A DNA stretch of 64,000 nt from Chitinophagaceae bacterium (GCA_947455605.1 CANGOX010000003.1:1-64000), one strand, 5' to 3'. Positions 46,799-55,011 are shown, numbered from the stretch's first letter. Notes: generated from the sequence alone by a model not told the origin. A program made the numbers and translations.

Positions 46799-47512
46799 TT
46801 AATTATTAGGTGTTCCGGCATCTATCCATTTTTTAATCTGCTGGATCTCACAGGCAGGCATTTTTACTCCCCCCTTGGGCATCGCAGATATACCATTGCT
46901 CCAGTTCACAGACCCATATAGTTTTCCGCTTACTGCCGCAGATTTTATACCCGCATAGCCAGAGAGATCTATATTTCCGCCCAATGATGCGCTGTTATGA
47001 CAACCCACACATTTATTGTCCATTAATGGTTTAATAGCTGTGCTGAATTTGAAATTGGTGGTGTCGCACTGATCACAAACATTATTAATCGCCCCCTGTG
47101 TAATCCATTTTTGAATTTTGGCGATCTGAGCTGTTGTCATGGCAGGTGACGGAGGTGGTGGCATTCGGTTACTGCCGCTTTGAACAATCGTACTATACAA
47201 CTTACTCGAGGAAGGCTTTCCGGGAGAAACGATCTTTAAGGTTCCCAGATAGGTACTGAGATTGATCCCCTCTTTGTGTGTGATCGCATCATGGCAACCG
47301 GTCATGGCACAACTGGAGTTTAACAGCGGTTGTATCTCATTGGCGAAATAAACTGTATCGGCACTACAGGTTTTACCTGAGCTTCCGGGATTAGCCACTT
47401 CCGCCACCGGAATTATACCGGCAGGAAAAGGCAATTCATGTTTACAGGCAAAGAATAATACCGTAACGGATACGATCAATGTGCCTGTTGCAAGCCATTT
47501 TTTTTGCATCAT
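46799..47512 (-). CDS. Two-domain cytochrome-like lipoprotein with one CX4CH and one CXXCH motif
   Basis: The protein has about 237 residues, with a lipobox VLFFAC and then two tandem cytochrome-like domains. The first has CAMTGCH (CX4CH) with GINLSTY and NRMPPPPSPAMT. The second has CVGCH with GGNIDLSGY and SAMPKGGVKM. Each ends in IQKWI..GA/IKKWIDAGTP. Two hemes are possible, but heme attachment at CX4CH is uncertain. The track start (47548) gives an odd non-signal N-terminus; the ATG at 47512 gives MMQKKWLATG. It precedes the small cytochrome lipoprotein gene by 10 bases. Confidence 0.86.
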   Translation of the reverse strand: MMQKKWLATGTLIVSVTVLFFACKHELPFPAGIIPVAEVANPGSSGKTCSADTVYFANEIQPLLNSSCAMTGCHDAITHKEGINLSTYLGTLKIVSPGKPSSSKLYSTIVQSGSNRMPPPPSPAMTTAQIAKIQKWITQGAINNVCDQCDTTNFKFSTAIKPLMDNKCVGCHNSASLGGNIDLSGYAGIKSAAVSGKLYGSVNWSNGISAMPKGGVKMPACEIQQIKKWIDAGTPNN

Positions 47513-47612
47513 TTTATGGTTTAAGATGGATAAAACTAGATTGAGCACACCATGTCAATACCCCCTCAAACTAATGGTTGAGTTTGTGGTAAGCAGCAAA
47601 CATGTGCAAAGC

Positions 47613-47999
47613 CTAAGCTATTATCCGGGGGGGACGAAGAAGTGAGCCTACATAAGCAGGCTGCAGATGTAAATGATCTCTGATTTTAAAGGTTCGCAAT
47701 TCGGCCGGGGTACGCCCAGGCTCAGCGGAACATATTACAGGGGGGGCTGTAGAGATAAGAGAGGTTTGATGATAAACATGCATAAATGGCAATTCCCGGT
47801 CCTGGTCATTATCGCCATCTATCCCGTCAGTACCCAGATAATGGGCACTCACAAAGGAGACAAAAGAGGCTTTCGGGTTCCACAGTTTATGTGCACGAAA
47901 ATGCTCAATCAACTTGGGTACACTTAGCAGCTGACATACCTCAGTATTACCCAGAAGGTGGAGTAATAAGAGTGATATCAGAACCGGCTGTTTCATCAT
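47613..47999 (-). CDS. Small secreted protein of unknown function at the head of the redox cluster
   Basis: The 128-residue protein has a hydrophobic N-terminal signal (VLISLLLLHLLG). It then has QLLSVPKLIEHFRAHK, SFVSFVSAHYLG, an acidic DGIDGDNDQDRELPFM segment, and a tail rich in Pro and His. This pattern (signal, LP.LIEH.., H-Y, D-rich, LPF) is familiar to me from short Bacteroidota proteins near metal or redox genes, but I know no function. It lies on the same strand, 100 bases before the cytochrome lipoprotein gene, so it is probably cotranscribed. The plus-strand ORFs here are shadows. Confidence 0.68.
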   Translation of the reverse strand: MMKQPVLISLLLLHLLGNTEVCQLLSVPKLIEHFRAHKLWNPKASFVSFVSAHYLGTDGIDGDNDQDRELPFMHVYHQTSLISTAPPVICSAEPGRTPAELRTFKIRDHLHLQPAYVGSLLRPPRIIA

Positions 48000-48059
48000 T
48001 TCGAAATTAAATCAAAAAGGATGCCATCAAATTGAAATTCACCATTTTAAACAAACTTT

Positions 48060-48073
48060 AAAAGATATCTTTT
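48060..48073. promoter_or_regulatory. Perfect 14-base palindrome AAAAGATATCTTTT
   Basis: It lies 61 bases upstream of the redox-cluster head gene (minus strand) and about 200 upstream of tig. It is an operator candidate only; AT-rich palindromes can arise by chance. The remainder of the 277-base gap 48000-48276 has the tig promoter and no gene. Confidence 0.3.
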
Positions 48074-48236
48074 TTCGTTATATAATTTCGGCTTTACAAT
48101 TTAAAGGTATCATAAGACTCTCAGGGATAAACACCGATTTTGCGGGGTAAATCCACTGTAAATCAACCCACTAGTTCAGGTTAACCCGTTACAGGACGAA
48201 ATTTGATTTCATACACCGGCATTTGATACAATCCCC

Positions 48237-48244
48237 TACCTTTG
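48237..48244 (+). promoter_or_regulatory. -7 element TACCTTTG of tig
   Basis: This is an exact TAnnTTTG match, 33 bases before the ATG at 48277. It overlaps the extra codons the track gives tig, supporting the later start. Confidence 0.55.
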
Positions 48245-48276
48245 CAGCCCAAATTTTAAGATTAAAATATACCATC

Positions 48277-49635
48277 ATGGCATCTGTTACCAGAGAGAAC
48301 ATTGGATTGTTGAACGACAAATTAACAGTTCAGTTGAGCAAAGAAGATTACTATAGCGGTTTTGAACAGAGTTTAAAAAAATATGCCAAAACGGCTAATA
48401 TCCCTGGTTTCCGTAAGGGTATGGTACCAGCCGGCCTGGTTAAAAAAATGTACGGTCAGGGTGTTTTCAGTGATGAAATTCTGCGTAAAGTAGAAGCTGA
48501 ACTGAACGCTTACCTGAACCAGGAAAAATTGGAAATATTTGCCCAGCCACTGCCATTGGAAAATGATGCCAGAACCCTGGATATGAATAACCCTATTGCG
48601 TATTCTTTTGCATTTGAAGTGGGATTGAAACCCGAGTTTACTGTTGATGCGAAGAGTATTCAAGTAACCCGTTATAATGTAACCGTAACCGATGAAATGG
48701 TTCAGGAAGAAGTAGAACGCCTTCAGATCCGCAATGGTAAAATGACAGAGCCGGAAACGGTTACCGGAGATGACAATGTATTGAACGTAAAATTCATTGA
48801 AACCGATGCACAGGGTAACGAAATAGAAGGTGGTATCAGTAAAGACAATTCTTTACTGGTAAAATATTTTTCTGAAGGATTCCGCAAGAATTTTATCGGA
48901 AAGAAGAATGACGATACGGTTCAGATTCAGTTGAGTAAAGCATTTGATGATAAAGAAAATGAAGCGGTATTAGCTGACCTGGGTTTGACCAAAGAAGATG
49001 CAGACAAATATTTCAAACTGCTGATCACAAAAGTTGGTTTGGTGGAGAAAGCTGAACTGAATGAAGAATTCTTCCTGAGTGTATATCCCAATAAAGAGAT
49101 CAAGACGGAAGCAGATTTCCGTAATGAAGTGAAAGCCGAGATCGAAGGCCATTTTGCCAACCAATCACGCAACCAGATCTTCGACCAGATCTATCATCAC
49201 CTGACAGATCATACCAAAATGGATTTCCCTGAAGCTTTCCTGAAACGTTGGCTCCAGTCTGGTGGTGAGCAGCCAAAAACTGCCGAAGAGGCAGAAGCCG
49301 ATTATCCGGGTTTTTCCAATCAGTTAAAATGGACATTGGTGAGTACCAAACTCATTGAAGAAAATAAGATCGAAGTATTACCCGATGATATCCGCGATTT
49401 TGCCAAACAGCAATTATTCAGCTATATGGGCGGCCAGTTAGGTGCCCTGGGCGATAACCAGCAATGGGTTGACGATTATGCCAACCGCATGATGCAGGAC
49501 AGGAAATTTGTAGAAGACAGCTACCACCGCATCAGCGCAGACAAGCTTTTCAACGCGCTGGAAGGACAGGTAAGTGCAAAAGAAGAATCGATCAGTGCGG
49601 AAGATTTTGCCAAGAAACTGCACCATCACCATTAA
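48277..49635 (+). CDS. tig: Trigger factor (ribosome-associated chaperone)
   Basis: The protein has about 452 residues. The N-terminal ribosome-binding domain has the signature loop IPGFRKGMVP (near 46). A PPIase-like middle segment (about 150-240) is degenerate compared with FKBP. A long helical C-terminal domain follows and ends in a natural KKLHHHH tail. It shelters nascent chains at the exit tunnel. The track start at 48223 includes promoter sequence; ATG 48277 (MASVTRENIG) is right. It is first of tig-clpP-clpP-clpX, the usual linkage, though a terminator lies after it. Confidence 0.94.
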   Translation: MASVTRENIGLLNDKLTVQLSKEDYYSGFEQSLKKYAKTANIPGFRKGMVPAGLVKKMYGQGVFSDEILRKVEAELNAYLNQEKLEIFAQPLPLENDARTLDMNNPIAYSFAFEVGLKPEFTVDAKSIQVTRYNVTVTDEMVQEEVERLQIRNGKMTEPETVTGDDNVLNVKFIETDAQGNEIEGGISKDNSLLVKYFSEGFRKNFIGKKNDDTVQIQLSKAFDDKENEAVLADLGLTKEDADKYFKLLITKVGLVEKAELNEEFFLSVYPNKEIKTEADFRNEVKAEIEGHFANQSRNQIFDQIYHHLTDHTKMDFPEAFLKRWLQSGGEQPKTAEEAEADYPGFSNQLKWTLVSTKLIEENKIEVLPDDIRDFAKQQLFSYMGGQLGALGDNQQWVDDYANRMMQDRKFVEDSYHRISADKLFNALEGQVSAKEESISAEDFAKKLHHHH

Positions 49636-49751
49636 CCCCCCAGCCCCCTAAAGGGGTAGCCATAAAATAACTGCCGGGCCAGATGGCCCGGTTTTTTATT
49701 TACTATCACTGACAAACTCATTCTTACCTCCCCTTCAGGGGGCTGGGGGGT
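49635..49751. repeat. G/C-rich inverted repeat pair enclosing the tig terminator
   Basis: ACCCCCCAGCCCCCTAAAGGGG (49635-49656) and its near-perfect reverse complement ending at 49751 flank the tig terminator. About 22 of 24 positions pair. This is the same nested design as after fumC, but built from a different word. Confidence 0.75.
49674..49697 (+). terminator. Intrinsic terminator after tig
   Basis: A perfect seven-base stem CCGGGCC / GGCCCGG with an AGAT loop is followed by T6. Confidence 0.85.
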
Positions 49752-49849
49752 ATGACTAGTTGTCCGAAAATCTTATTTGCACAGTATTTGCGATTAGAAT
49801 CATTCTTGAAATACCAAATCACTTATCTTCAAAGCGAAAATCATACGAC

Positions 49850-50542
49850 ATGAACCTTGGAAAAGAATTTGAACAATACGCCGTAAAACACCGTGGCATC
49901 AGCAGTGCCACATTGCAAAATTATCAGCAGAACGGTTTTACCAACCTCACCCCTTATATCATTGAAGAAAGGCCTTTGAATGTAGCCAGCATGGATGTGT
50001 TCAGCCGTTTGATGATGGACAGGATCATCTTTTTGGGAGAAGGCATTAACGATTATGTTGCCAATATTGTAACCGCACAGTTACTGTTCCTGGAAAGCAC
50101 CGACAGAACACGCGATATTCAGATGTATATCAACAGTCCTGGTGGAAGTGTGTATGCAGGATTGGGAATCTATGATACGATGCAGTTCATCAGTCCGGAT
50201 GTGGCCACGATCTGCACCGGTATTGCTGCCAGTATGGGACAGATCTTATTATGTGCAGGAATACAGGGCAAACGTACGGCACTCAAACACAGCCGTATCA
50301 TGATGCACCAGCCTAGCGGCGCTATTGGCGGACAGGCTACGGATATTGAGATAACCGCCAGAGAGATTAAGAAACTGAAAGGCGAATTATATGCCATTAC
50401 TGCACACCATACCGGTAAGGACGTAGAAACCATTGCCAAAGACAGCGACCGAGATTTCTGGATGACCGCTTCTGATGCCAAAGAATACGGGCTGATTGAT
50501 GAAGTGTTGTTTATGAATCCGAGAAAGGAGAAGAAAAGTTAA
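49850..50542 (+). CDS. clpP: ATP-dependent Clp protease proteolytic subunit (first copy)
   Basis: The 230-residue ClpP has an intact triad: S128 (GIAASMGQILL), H153 (IMMHQPSG) and D202 (DSDRDFWM). Oxyanion residues are in INSPGGSVYAGLGIYDTM. It forms the heptameric peptidase chambers used by ClpX or ClpC. The track start is TTG 49760; the ATG at 49850 gives MNLGKEFEQYAVKHRG, normal for the phylum. A second clpP follows 84 bases later. Confidence 0.95.
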   Translation: MNLGKEFEQYAVKHRGISSATLQNYQQNGFTNLTPYIIEERPLNVASMDVFSRLMMDRIIFLGEGINDYVANIVTAQLLFLESTDRTRDIQMYINSPGGSVYAGLGIYDTMQFISPDVATICTGIAASMGQILLCAGIQGKRTALKHSRIMMHQPSGAIGGQATDIEITAREIKKLKGELYAITAHHTGKDVETIAKDSDRDFWMTASDAKEYGLIDEVLFMNPRKEKKS

Positions 50543-50544
50543 TT

Positions 50545-50596
50545 GTGAGTAGTGAATAATACTCACTACTGAATACTCACTACTGAATACTCACTA
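50545..50596. repeat. 14-base direct repeats between the two clpP genes
   Basis: GTGAGTAGTGAATA (50545-50558) is followed by ACTCACTACTGAAT twice (50561-50574, 50575-50588) and a partial third copy. The first unit pairs with the later ones (GTAGTGA / TCACTAC), giving a possible hairpin between the cotranscribed clpP genes. Confidence 0.65.
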
Positions 50597-50626
50597 AAAT
50601 TATTAAGACTTCAAATCAGAAACTAT

Positions 50627-51265
50627 ATGATCAACTCAAAATACATCGTTAACCCCTACTTAATGGAAGACGAAGAAGAAAACGAACCAAAAGAAGAAAA
50701 ACAGGAACCCATGGGTGGCTTTATGATGAAGAAAATGGAAAAACTTTTCTTCGAAAAAAGAGCTGTTTATTTATGGGGCGTGGTAGATGATAAATCGGCC
50801 AGAGACATAGTGACCAAATTATTATTGCTCGATGCCGATAAACCCGGCGAGGAGATCAAATTTTATATCAATAGTCCGGGTGGTGTGGTAACCAGTGGAA
50901 TGGTCATCTATGATACCATGAAACTGATCCAGAGTCCGGTAAGCACTATTTGCATGGGATTGGCAGCCAGTATGGGATCTATTTTACTCAGTGCCGGTAC
51001 CAAGGGCAAAAGATATGTTTATCCTAACGGTGAGATCATGATACACCAGCCAAGTCTTGGCGGTTATTTTCAGGCCACAAGTGCCGATATTGAAATTCAA
51101 GCCAATCAGATCCGGAAAACCAAGGAGCTCGGTGCTAAAATTCTGGCAGAAAACTGCGGAAAAACGGTTGACCAGATCATGGTTGATTTTGACCGCGACT
51201 ACTGGATGGATGCCCAGGAAGCGGTTAATTATGGGATTGTGGACGCAGTTTTGACCAAAATCTGA
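50627..51265 (+). CDS. clpP: ATP-dependent Clp protease proteolytic subunit (second copy, acidic N-terminal extension)
   Basis: The 212-residue ClpP also has a complete triad: S115 (GLAASMGSILL), H140 (IMIHQPSLGG) and D191 (DFDRDYWM). Its N-terminus differs from the first copy, with a very acidic segment MEDEEENEPKEEKQEP (13-28) before the fold starts at about 40. The two copies are clearly diverged paralogues that could form mixed 14-mers with different axial loops; that is inference. It is upstream of clpX with a 147-base gap that contains a separate promoter element. Confidence 0.94.
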   Translation: MINSKYIVNPYLMEDEEENEPKEEKQEPMGGFMMKKMEKLFFEKRAVYLWGVVDDKSARDIVTKLLLLDADKPGEEIKFYINSPGGVVTSGMVIYDTMKLIQSPVSTICMGLAASMGSILLSAGTKGKRYVYPNGEIMIHQPSLGGYFQATSADIEIQANQIRKTKELGAKILAENCGKTVDQIMVDFDRDYWMDAQEAVNYGIVDAVLTKI

Positions 51266-51339
51266 GAAAAATCAGCGTTTAAACACCCTTTTTAAGACGT
51301 ATTTATACCCAAAATCACCCTTTAAAGCCCGAACTGCGG

Positions 51340-51347
51340 TAGCTTTG
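51340..51347 (+). promoter_or_regulatory. -7 element TAGCTTTG of clpX
   Basis: This is an exact TAnnTTTG match, 66 bases before the ATG. It suggests clpX can be made apart from the clpP genes. Confidence 0.5.
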
Positions 51348-51412
51348 CAACAATTCATTGCATAAGCTTGTCTTATTTATTATACGCTTCCGCAACGAAA
51401 TAACTTACTAAA

Positions 51413-52657
51413 ATGGCAAAAGCATCTCAATTACATTGTTCGTTCTGTGGCCGCAACCGCGATGAGGTTAAGATCCTTATTGCCGGTCAGGATGGTCATA
51501 TCTGCGAAAACTGTGTGGAACATGCCCAGGAGATCATTGCCCAGGAGCTCACCAGCAAACAGGAAACTACCGGCAACGGCAATAATTTCAAACTGAACGT
51601 ACGTCGCCCCGCCGAAATCAAAAAATTCCTTGATGAATATGTGATCGGCCAGGATGATGCAAAAAAAGTATTATCCGTAGCCGTTTATAATCACTATAAA
51701 AGGGTAAACAACAAGCAACAGAAAGAGGATGATGTTGAAATTGAAAAAAGCAATATTATCATGGTGGGTGAAACCGGCACCGGTAAGACCTTACTGGCCA
51801 AAACCATCGCCCGTTTATTGAATGTGCCTTTTGCCATTGTGGATGCTACTGTGTTTACTGAGGCAGGTTATGTGGGCGAAGACGTAGAAAGCATGCTTAC
51901 CCGTTTACTTCAGAACTGCAATTACGATGTAACCGCAGCAGAAAGAGGAATCGTTTATGTAGATGAGCTGGATAAGATAGCCCGTAAAGGCGATAATCCC
52001 TCCATCACCCGTGATGTAAGCGGTGAGGGTGTTCAGCAAGGATTACTGAAAATGCTGGAAGGAACAGAAGTGCTGGTACCACCACAAGGCGGCCGTAAGC
52101 ACCCTGAACAGAAAATGATCAAGGTTGATACCAAAAATATCCTTTTTATCTGCGGTGGTGCATTTGACGGTATTGATAAAGTGATCGCCCGCAGGGTAAA
52201 TACCAATGCAATCGGCTTCAGCGTAAATAAAGAAGAACAGGAGCACCAGCGCAAGAACCTGTTGCAGTTTATTAATGCACAGGACCTGAAAAGTTTTGGA
52301 TTGATCCCGGAACTCTTAGGACGTTTACCGGTGATCACCCACCTGAACCCGTTGGATAGTGAAACCTTAAGAAGCATATTGACCGAACCAAGAAATTCAC
52401 TCATCAAACAGTTCACACGTTTGTTTGAGCTGGAAGGTATAGAACTGGTACTTGATAATGCTGTACTGGATTTTATGGTAAAGAAAGCACTGGAATACAA
52501 ATTAGGTGCAAGGGGCTTGCGCAGTATCTGCGAAAGTATTCTTACAGATGCCATGTTTGAATTACCCGGCACCGAAACCAAACATCTGCATATTACACTG
52601 GATTATGCAGAGCAGATGTTCAGCAAGAGCAAACTAAGCATCTTAAAAGTTGCTTAG
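51413..52657 (+). CDS. clpX: ATP-dependent Clp protease ATP-binding subunit ClpX
   Basis: The 414-residue protein has an N-terminal C4 zinc domain (C9, C12, C31, C34). The AAA+ unfoldase has Walker [13 protein letters not shown], pore loop [10 protein letters not shown], Walker [11 protein letters not shown] and the C-terminal small domain with [10 protein letters not shown]. The ClpP-docking IGF loop is present in NAIGFSVNK. It unfolds tagged substrates and feeds them to ClpP. Antisense ORFs in this gene are shadows. Confidence 0.97.
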   Translation: MAKASQLHCSFCGRNRDEVKILIAGQDGHICENCVEHAQEIIAQELTSKQETTGNGNNFKLNVRRPAEIKKFLDEYVIGQDDAKKVLSVAVYNHYKRVNNKQQKEDDVEIEKSNIIMVGETGTGKTLLAKTIARLLNVPFAIVDATVFTEAGYVGEDVESMLTRLLQNCNYDVTAAERGIVYVDELDKIARKGDNPSITRDVSGEGVQQGLLKMLEGTEVLVPPQGGRKHPEQKMIKVDTKNILFICGGAFDGIDKVIARRVNTNAIGFSVNKEEQEHQRKNLLQFINAQDLKSFGLIPELLGRLPVITHLNPLDSETLRSILTEPRNSLIKQFTRLFELEGIELVLDNAVLDFMVKKALEYKLGARGLRSICESILTDAMFELPGTETKHLHITLDYAEQMFSKSKLSILKVA

Positions 52658-52692
52658 AACCAAGGAAAAACCTGTTCTACAGATTAATAGTT

Positions 52693-52724
52693 AAGCGATG
52701 GGAATAACTTCTTATCGCTTTTTT
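52693..52724 (+). terminator. Intrinsic terminator after clpX
   Basis: A seven-base stem AAGCGAT / ATCGCTT with a 14-base loop is followed by TTTT, 36 bases after the stop. Confidence 0.75.
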
Positions 52725-52783
52725 ATTGGCAGCCGTTAATATTGCAGGAAGGAATCCATTGTTACACCCCCAAACAGATACCC

Positions 52784-52942
52784 ATGAATGAGTTACTTGA
52801 ACGCTTAATGAAAGAAGCCAAGCTGGACCCTGAGCAGGCCCGCAAAGCCATTGAAACCATTGCCGGTTTTGTAAAAGAAAAATTCCCGATGCTGGGTGGC
52901 GCTGTAGATCAGATATTTTCTGCCGGTAATAAAGAAGACTAG
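52784..52942 (+). CDS. Small helical protein of unknown function (52 residues)
   Basis: Read from the ATG at 52784, it encodes MNELLERLMKEAKLDPEQAR, an amphipathic helix region, then IAGFVKEKFPMLGGAVDQIF. The pattern of two helices, FVKEK(F/L)P and a glycine-containing turn recalls short DUF2267-like or related Bacteroidota proteins, but I cannot name a family. The track start (TTG at 52742) reaches into intergenic sequence and is rejected. It lies between the clpX terminator and a long inverted repeat. Confidence 0.65.
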   Translation: MNELLERLMKEAKLDPEQARKAIETIAGFVKEKFPMLGGAVDQIFSAGNKED

Positions 52943-52943
52943 G

Positions 52944-53031
52944 GAATATTGAATATTGAACAAGGAATATTGAATATCGAAGTATGGTTTTCATTCATCA
53001 TTCAATATTCTTTGTTCAATATTCAATATTC
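52944..53031. repeat. 32-base near-perfect inverted repeat at a convergent junction
   Basis: The arms 52944-52975 and 53000-53031 pair at 31 of 32 positions around a 24-base loop. The arms are themselves repeats of GAATATTGAA. The element fills the gap between the 52-residue protein gene and the TPR kinase gene and could end transcription from both sides. Confidence 0.85.
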
Positions 53032-53033
53032 GT

Positions 53034-54956
53034 TCAGCCTGCGAGATAGGGGATACTGATGGTGAAACTGCTTCCTTTGCCGGGTTCACTATCAATAGCA
53101 AGTTCACCGCCATTCTTTGCGATCAGGTCGCGGCAGAGCATCAGACCAAAACCACTTCCTTTTTCGTATGAGGTACCGGTAGTATTGTAATACTGTTTTG
53201 CATTCACTTTCTCTATCGCTTCTTTTGACATACCAATGCCGGAATCTTTCACAGTGATGTATAGCATATGGCTATCTATCCGCGAAGTAATTTCAATCAC
53301 CCCATTATCGTTGGTAAACTTAATGGCATTGCTGATCAGATTACGGCAAACGATCCGGATCATTTCCTTTTCGATCATGATTGAAATAGCCCTGTCTATA
53401 TTATTTTTCAGTTCGATATTTTTCTTAAGCAATGGCAAACGCTGTTCATCTTCTAATGTTCTTACCAGATGAAAAAGGCCCACTTTTACTTTATCATCTC
53501 CCTGACCATTCATCTGTCCTTTGATCCAGAACAAAAGGTTATCGAGTAGTGATGTAGTGCCGATATATTGTGTTTCGAGCAATTGCAATAATCTGTCGGC
53601 TTCTTCCTGCGGCACCATACCCTGGTTTACCAGGTTGAGCACACCTTTCGTATTTACCAAGGGTGTACGCAGATCATGGGAGATAATTGAAAGGAGTTTA
53701 TTCTTGGTCTTATTATCTGCTTCAAGCAAAAGGTTCTGTTGAGATATTTCTTTGTTAAGTTGATCTAGTGATGCCGAGTTTTTTTCAATGATCTCGTTCT
53801 TTTGTTTCAATTCCTTACCAAAGAAGCGCTGGCGCTGGTAGTTTACAAGGGCCAACACAGCCAATACGGCAACAATGATCAGGATAAAGGTTCCTACGGT
53901 AATGACCAGTAATTGCTCACGCTGCACCCGTCTTGCATTCTGTACTTCACTTTCTGCAGTGGCTTTTTGTATGTCCTGGCTTTTGATCACCTCAATGTAA
54001 TTGAGTGCATATTCCTTTTCGTTATCGATCTGTGTACGCAATATTTTAACGAGCGAATCCTGCCATTGAAATGCATTTTCGATATCCCCTTTTTGTCTGT
54101 ATACCGTGATCATTTTTGATGCAGCTTCCTTCATCAGGTTAAAGGCCAGGATCGAATTGGCGCTCAGGTAAGCTTCCCTTGCCATATTGATGGCCGCATC
54201 GGGCATATTCTGTTTGCTGTTCAGTGAAGCCAGTTGTAATTCGTTAAGGGCCGTTCCATATTTATCCTTGATCGCTTCATCTCTGGAAAGTGATTGAATA
54301 TAATGCGCTTCCGCAGCCCTGAAATTATTCCGCCTTTCTTCCAGCAGACCAAGGTTATAATTTGCTTTCTTCTCCCCATATATATATTTAATGGCAAGAC
54401 TGGTTGACAATGCATCAGTAAAATACTGCTCTGCTTTGGGGATATGGTTCAGGTTGAGCTCAATAGTGCCGAGGTTGTTCTTAACATTCACAATATCTTC
54501 CTGGCGGTTCAATTTAACGAATACCTCGAGCGATTGATTGTAAAGCTGTAGCGCCTCATCTGTTTTACCGTCTGAGGAAAGAGAAAGTGCAATCTGCTGG
54601 CCGATAAAGGCAATATTAAATGTATCGTTAAGTGCCTTGAAGATCTGTAAGGATTTGTAATAGGTTGATAAAGCTTTTTTATCATACCCCATTTGATGAA
54701 AGATCCCGGCCTGGTAGAGATAGTTGGTGGCCAGCCCTTTCTGATACTTTGCGGAAATAGCCATATTCTCCGCTACAAAAAGATTTTGCAGCGCAAATGC
54801 CACCTGAAGATTTTTTTGATTCAAAGCCACTTGATTCAGTGAGTCAATCTTCGAATTGTCATCTTTTGTAGCAGGGTCGGCAGCTTTGGCACTTTCATAA
54901 AGGAAGGGTACACATAGCAGCAGAAGATATATATATAATCGGTTAGTTCTGGTCAC
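53034..54956 (-). CDS. Tetratricopeptide-repeat sensor histidine kinase
   Basis: The 640-residue protein has a signal peptide (cleavage near AKAADP), a periplasmic region of about seven TPR-like repeats (about 60-320), one membrane helix (LLVITVGTFILIIVAVLAVLALV, about 350-372) and a coiled coil. HisKA follows with SIISHDLRTPLVNTKG, then HATPase_c (NLISNAIKFTND, DSGIGMSKEA, GSGFGLMLC). It lacks a receiver domain and has no response regulator beside it, so the partner is elsewhere. The start codon is GTG. This periplasmic-TPR kinase design is common in Bacteroidota; the stimulus is unknown. Confidence 0.92.
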   Translation of the reverse strand: MTRTNRLYIYLLLLCVPFLYESAKAADPATKDDNSKIDSLNQVALNQKNLQVAFALQNLFVAENMAISAKYQKGLATNYLYQAGIFHQMGYDKKALSTYYKSLQIFKALNDTFNIAFIGQQIALSLSSDGKTDEALQLYNQSLEVFVKLNRQEDIVNVKNNLGTIELNLNHIPKAEQYFTDALSTSLAIKYIYGEKKANYNLGLLEERRNNFRAAEAHYIQSLSRDEAIKDKYGTALNELQLASLNSKQNMPDAAINMAREAYLSANSILAFNLMKEAASKMITVYRQKGDIENAFQWQDSLVKILRTQIDNEKEYALNYIEVIKSQDIQKATAESEVQNARRVQREQLLVITVGTFILIIVAVLAVLALVNYQRQRFFGKELKQKNEIIEKNSASLDQLNKEISQQNLLLEADNKTKNKLLSIISHDLRTPLVNTKGVLNLVNQGMVPQEEADRLLQLLETQYIGTTSLLDNLLFWIKGQMNGQGDDKVKVGLFHLVRTLEDEQRLPLLKKNIELKNNIDRAISIMIEKEMIRIVCRNLISNAIKFTNDNGVIEITSRIDSHMLYITVKDSGIGMSKEAIEKVNAKQYYNTTGTSYEKGSGFGLMLCRDLIAKNGGELAIDSEPGKGSSFTISIPYLAG

Positions 54957-55011
54957 GTAATACTTCGAATAATGAAGAAAGTTAGATATAATAATTTAAA
55001 AACCACATTAA

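Noticed and set aside
47673-48010. Plus-strand ORFs opposite the small secreted protein gene
   Set aside because: The minus-strand reading has a signal peptide and a recognisable motif pattern, while the plus-strand ORFs have neither.
50545-50596. CRISPR-like direct repeats
   Set aside because: The units are 14 bases, adjacent and without spacers, and no cas genes are present. It is a short tandem repeat.
52033-52581. 182-residue minus-strand ORF inside clpX
   Set aside because: It is antisense to conserved AAA+ sequence and has no independent evidence.
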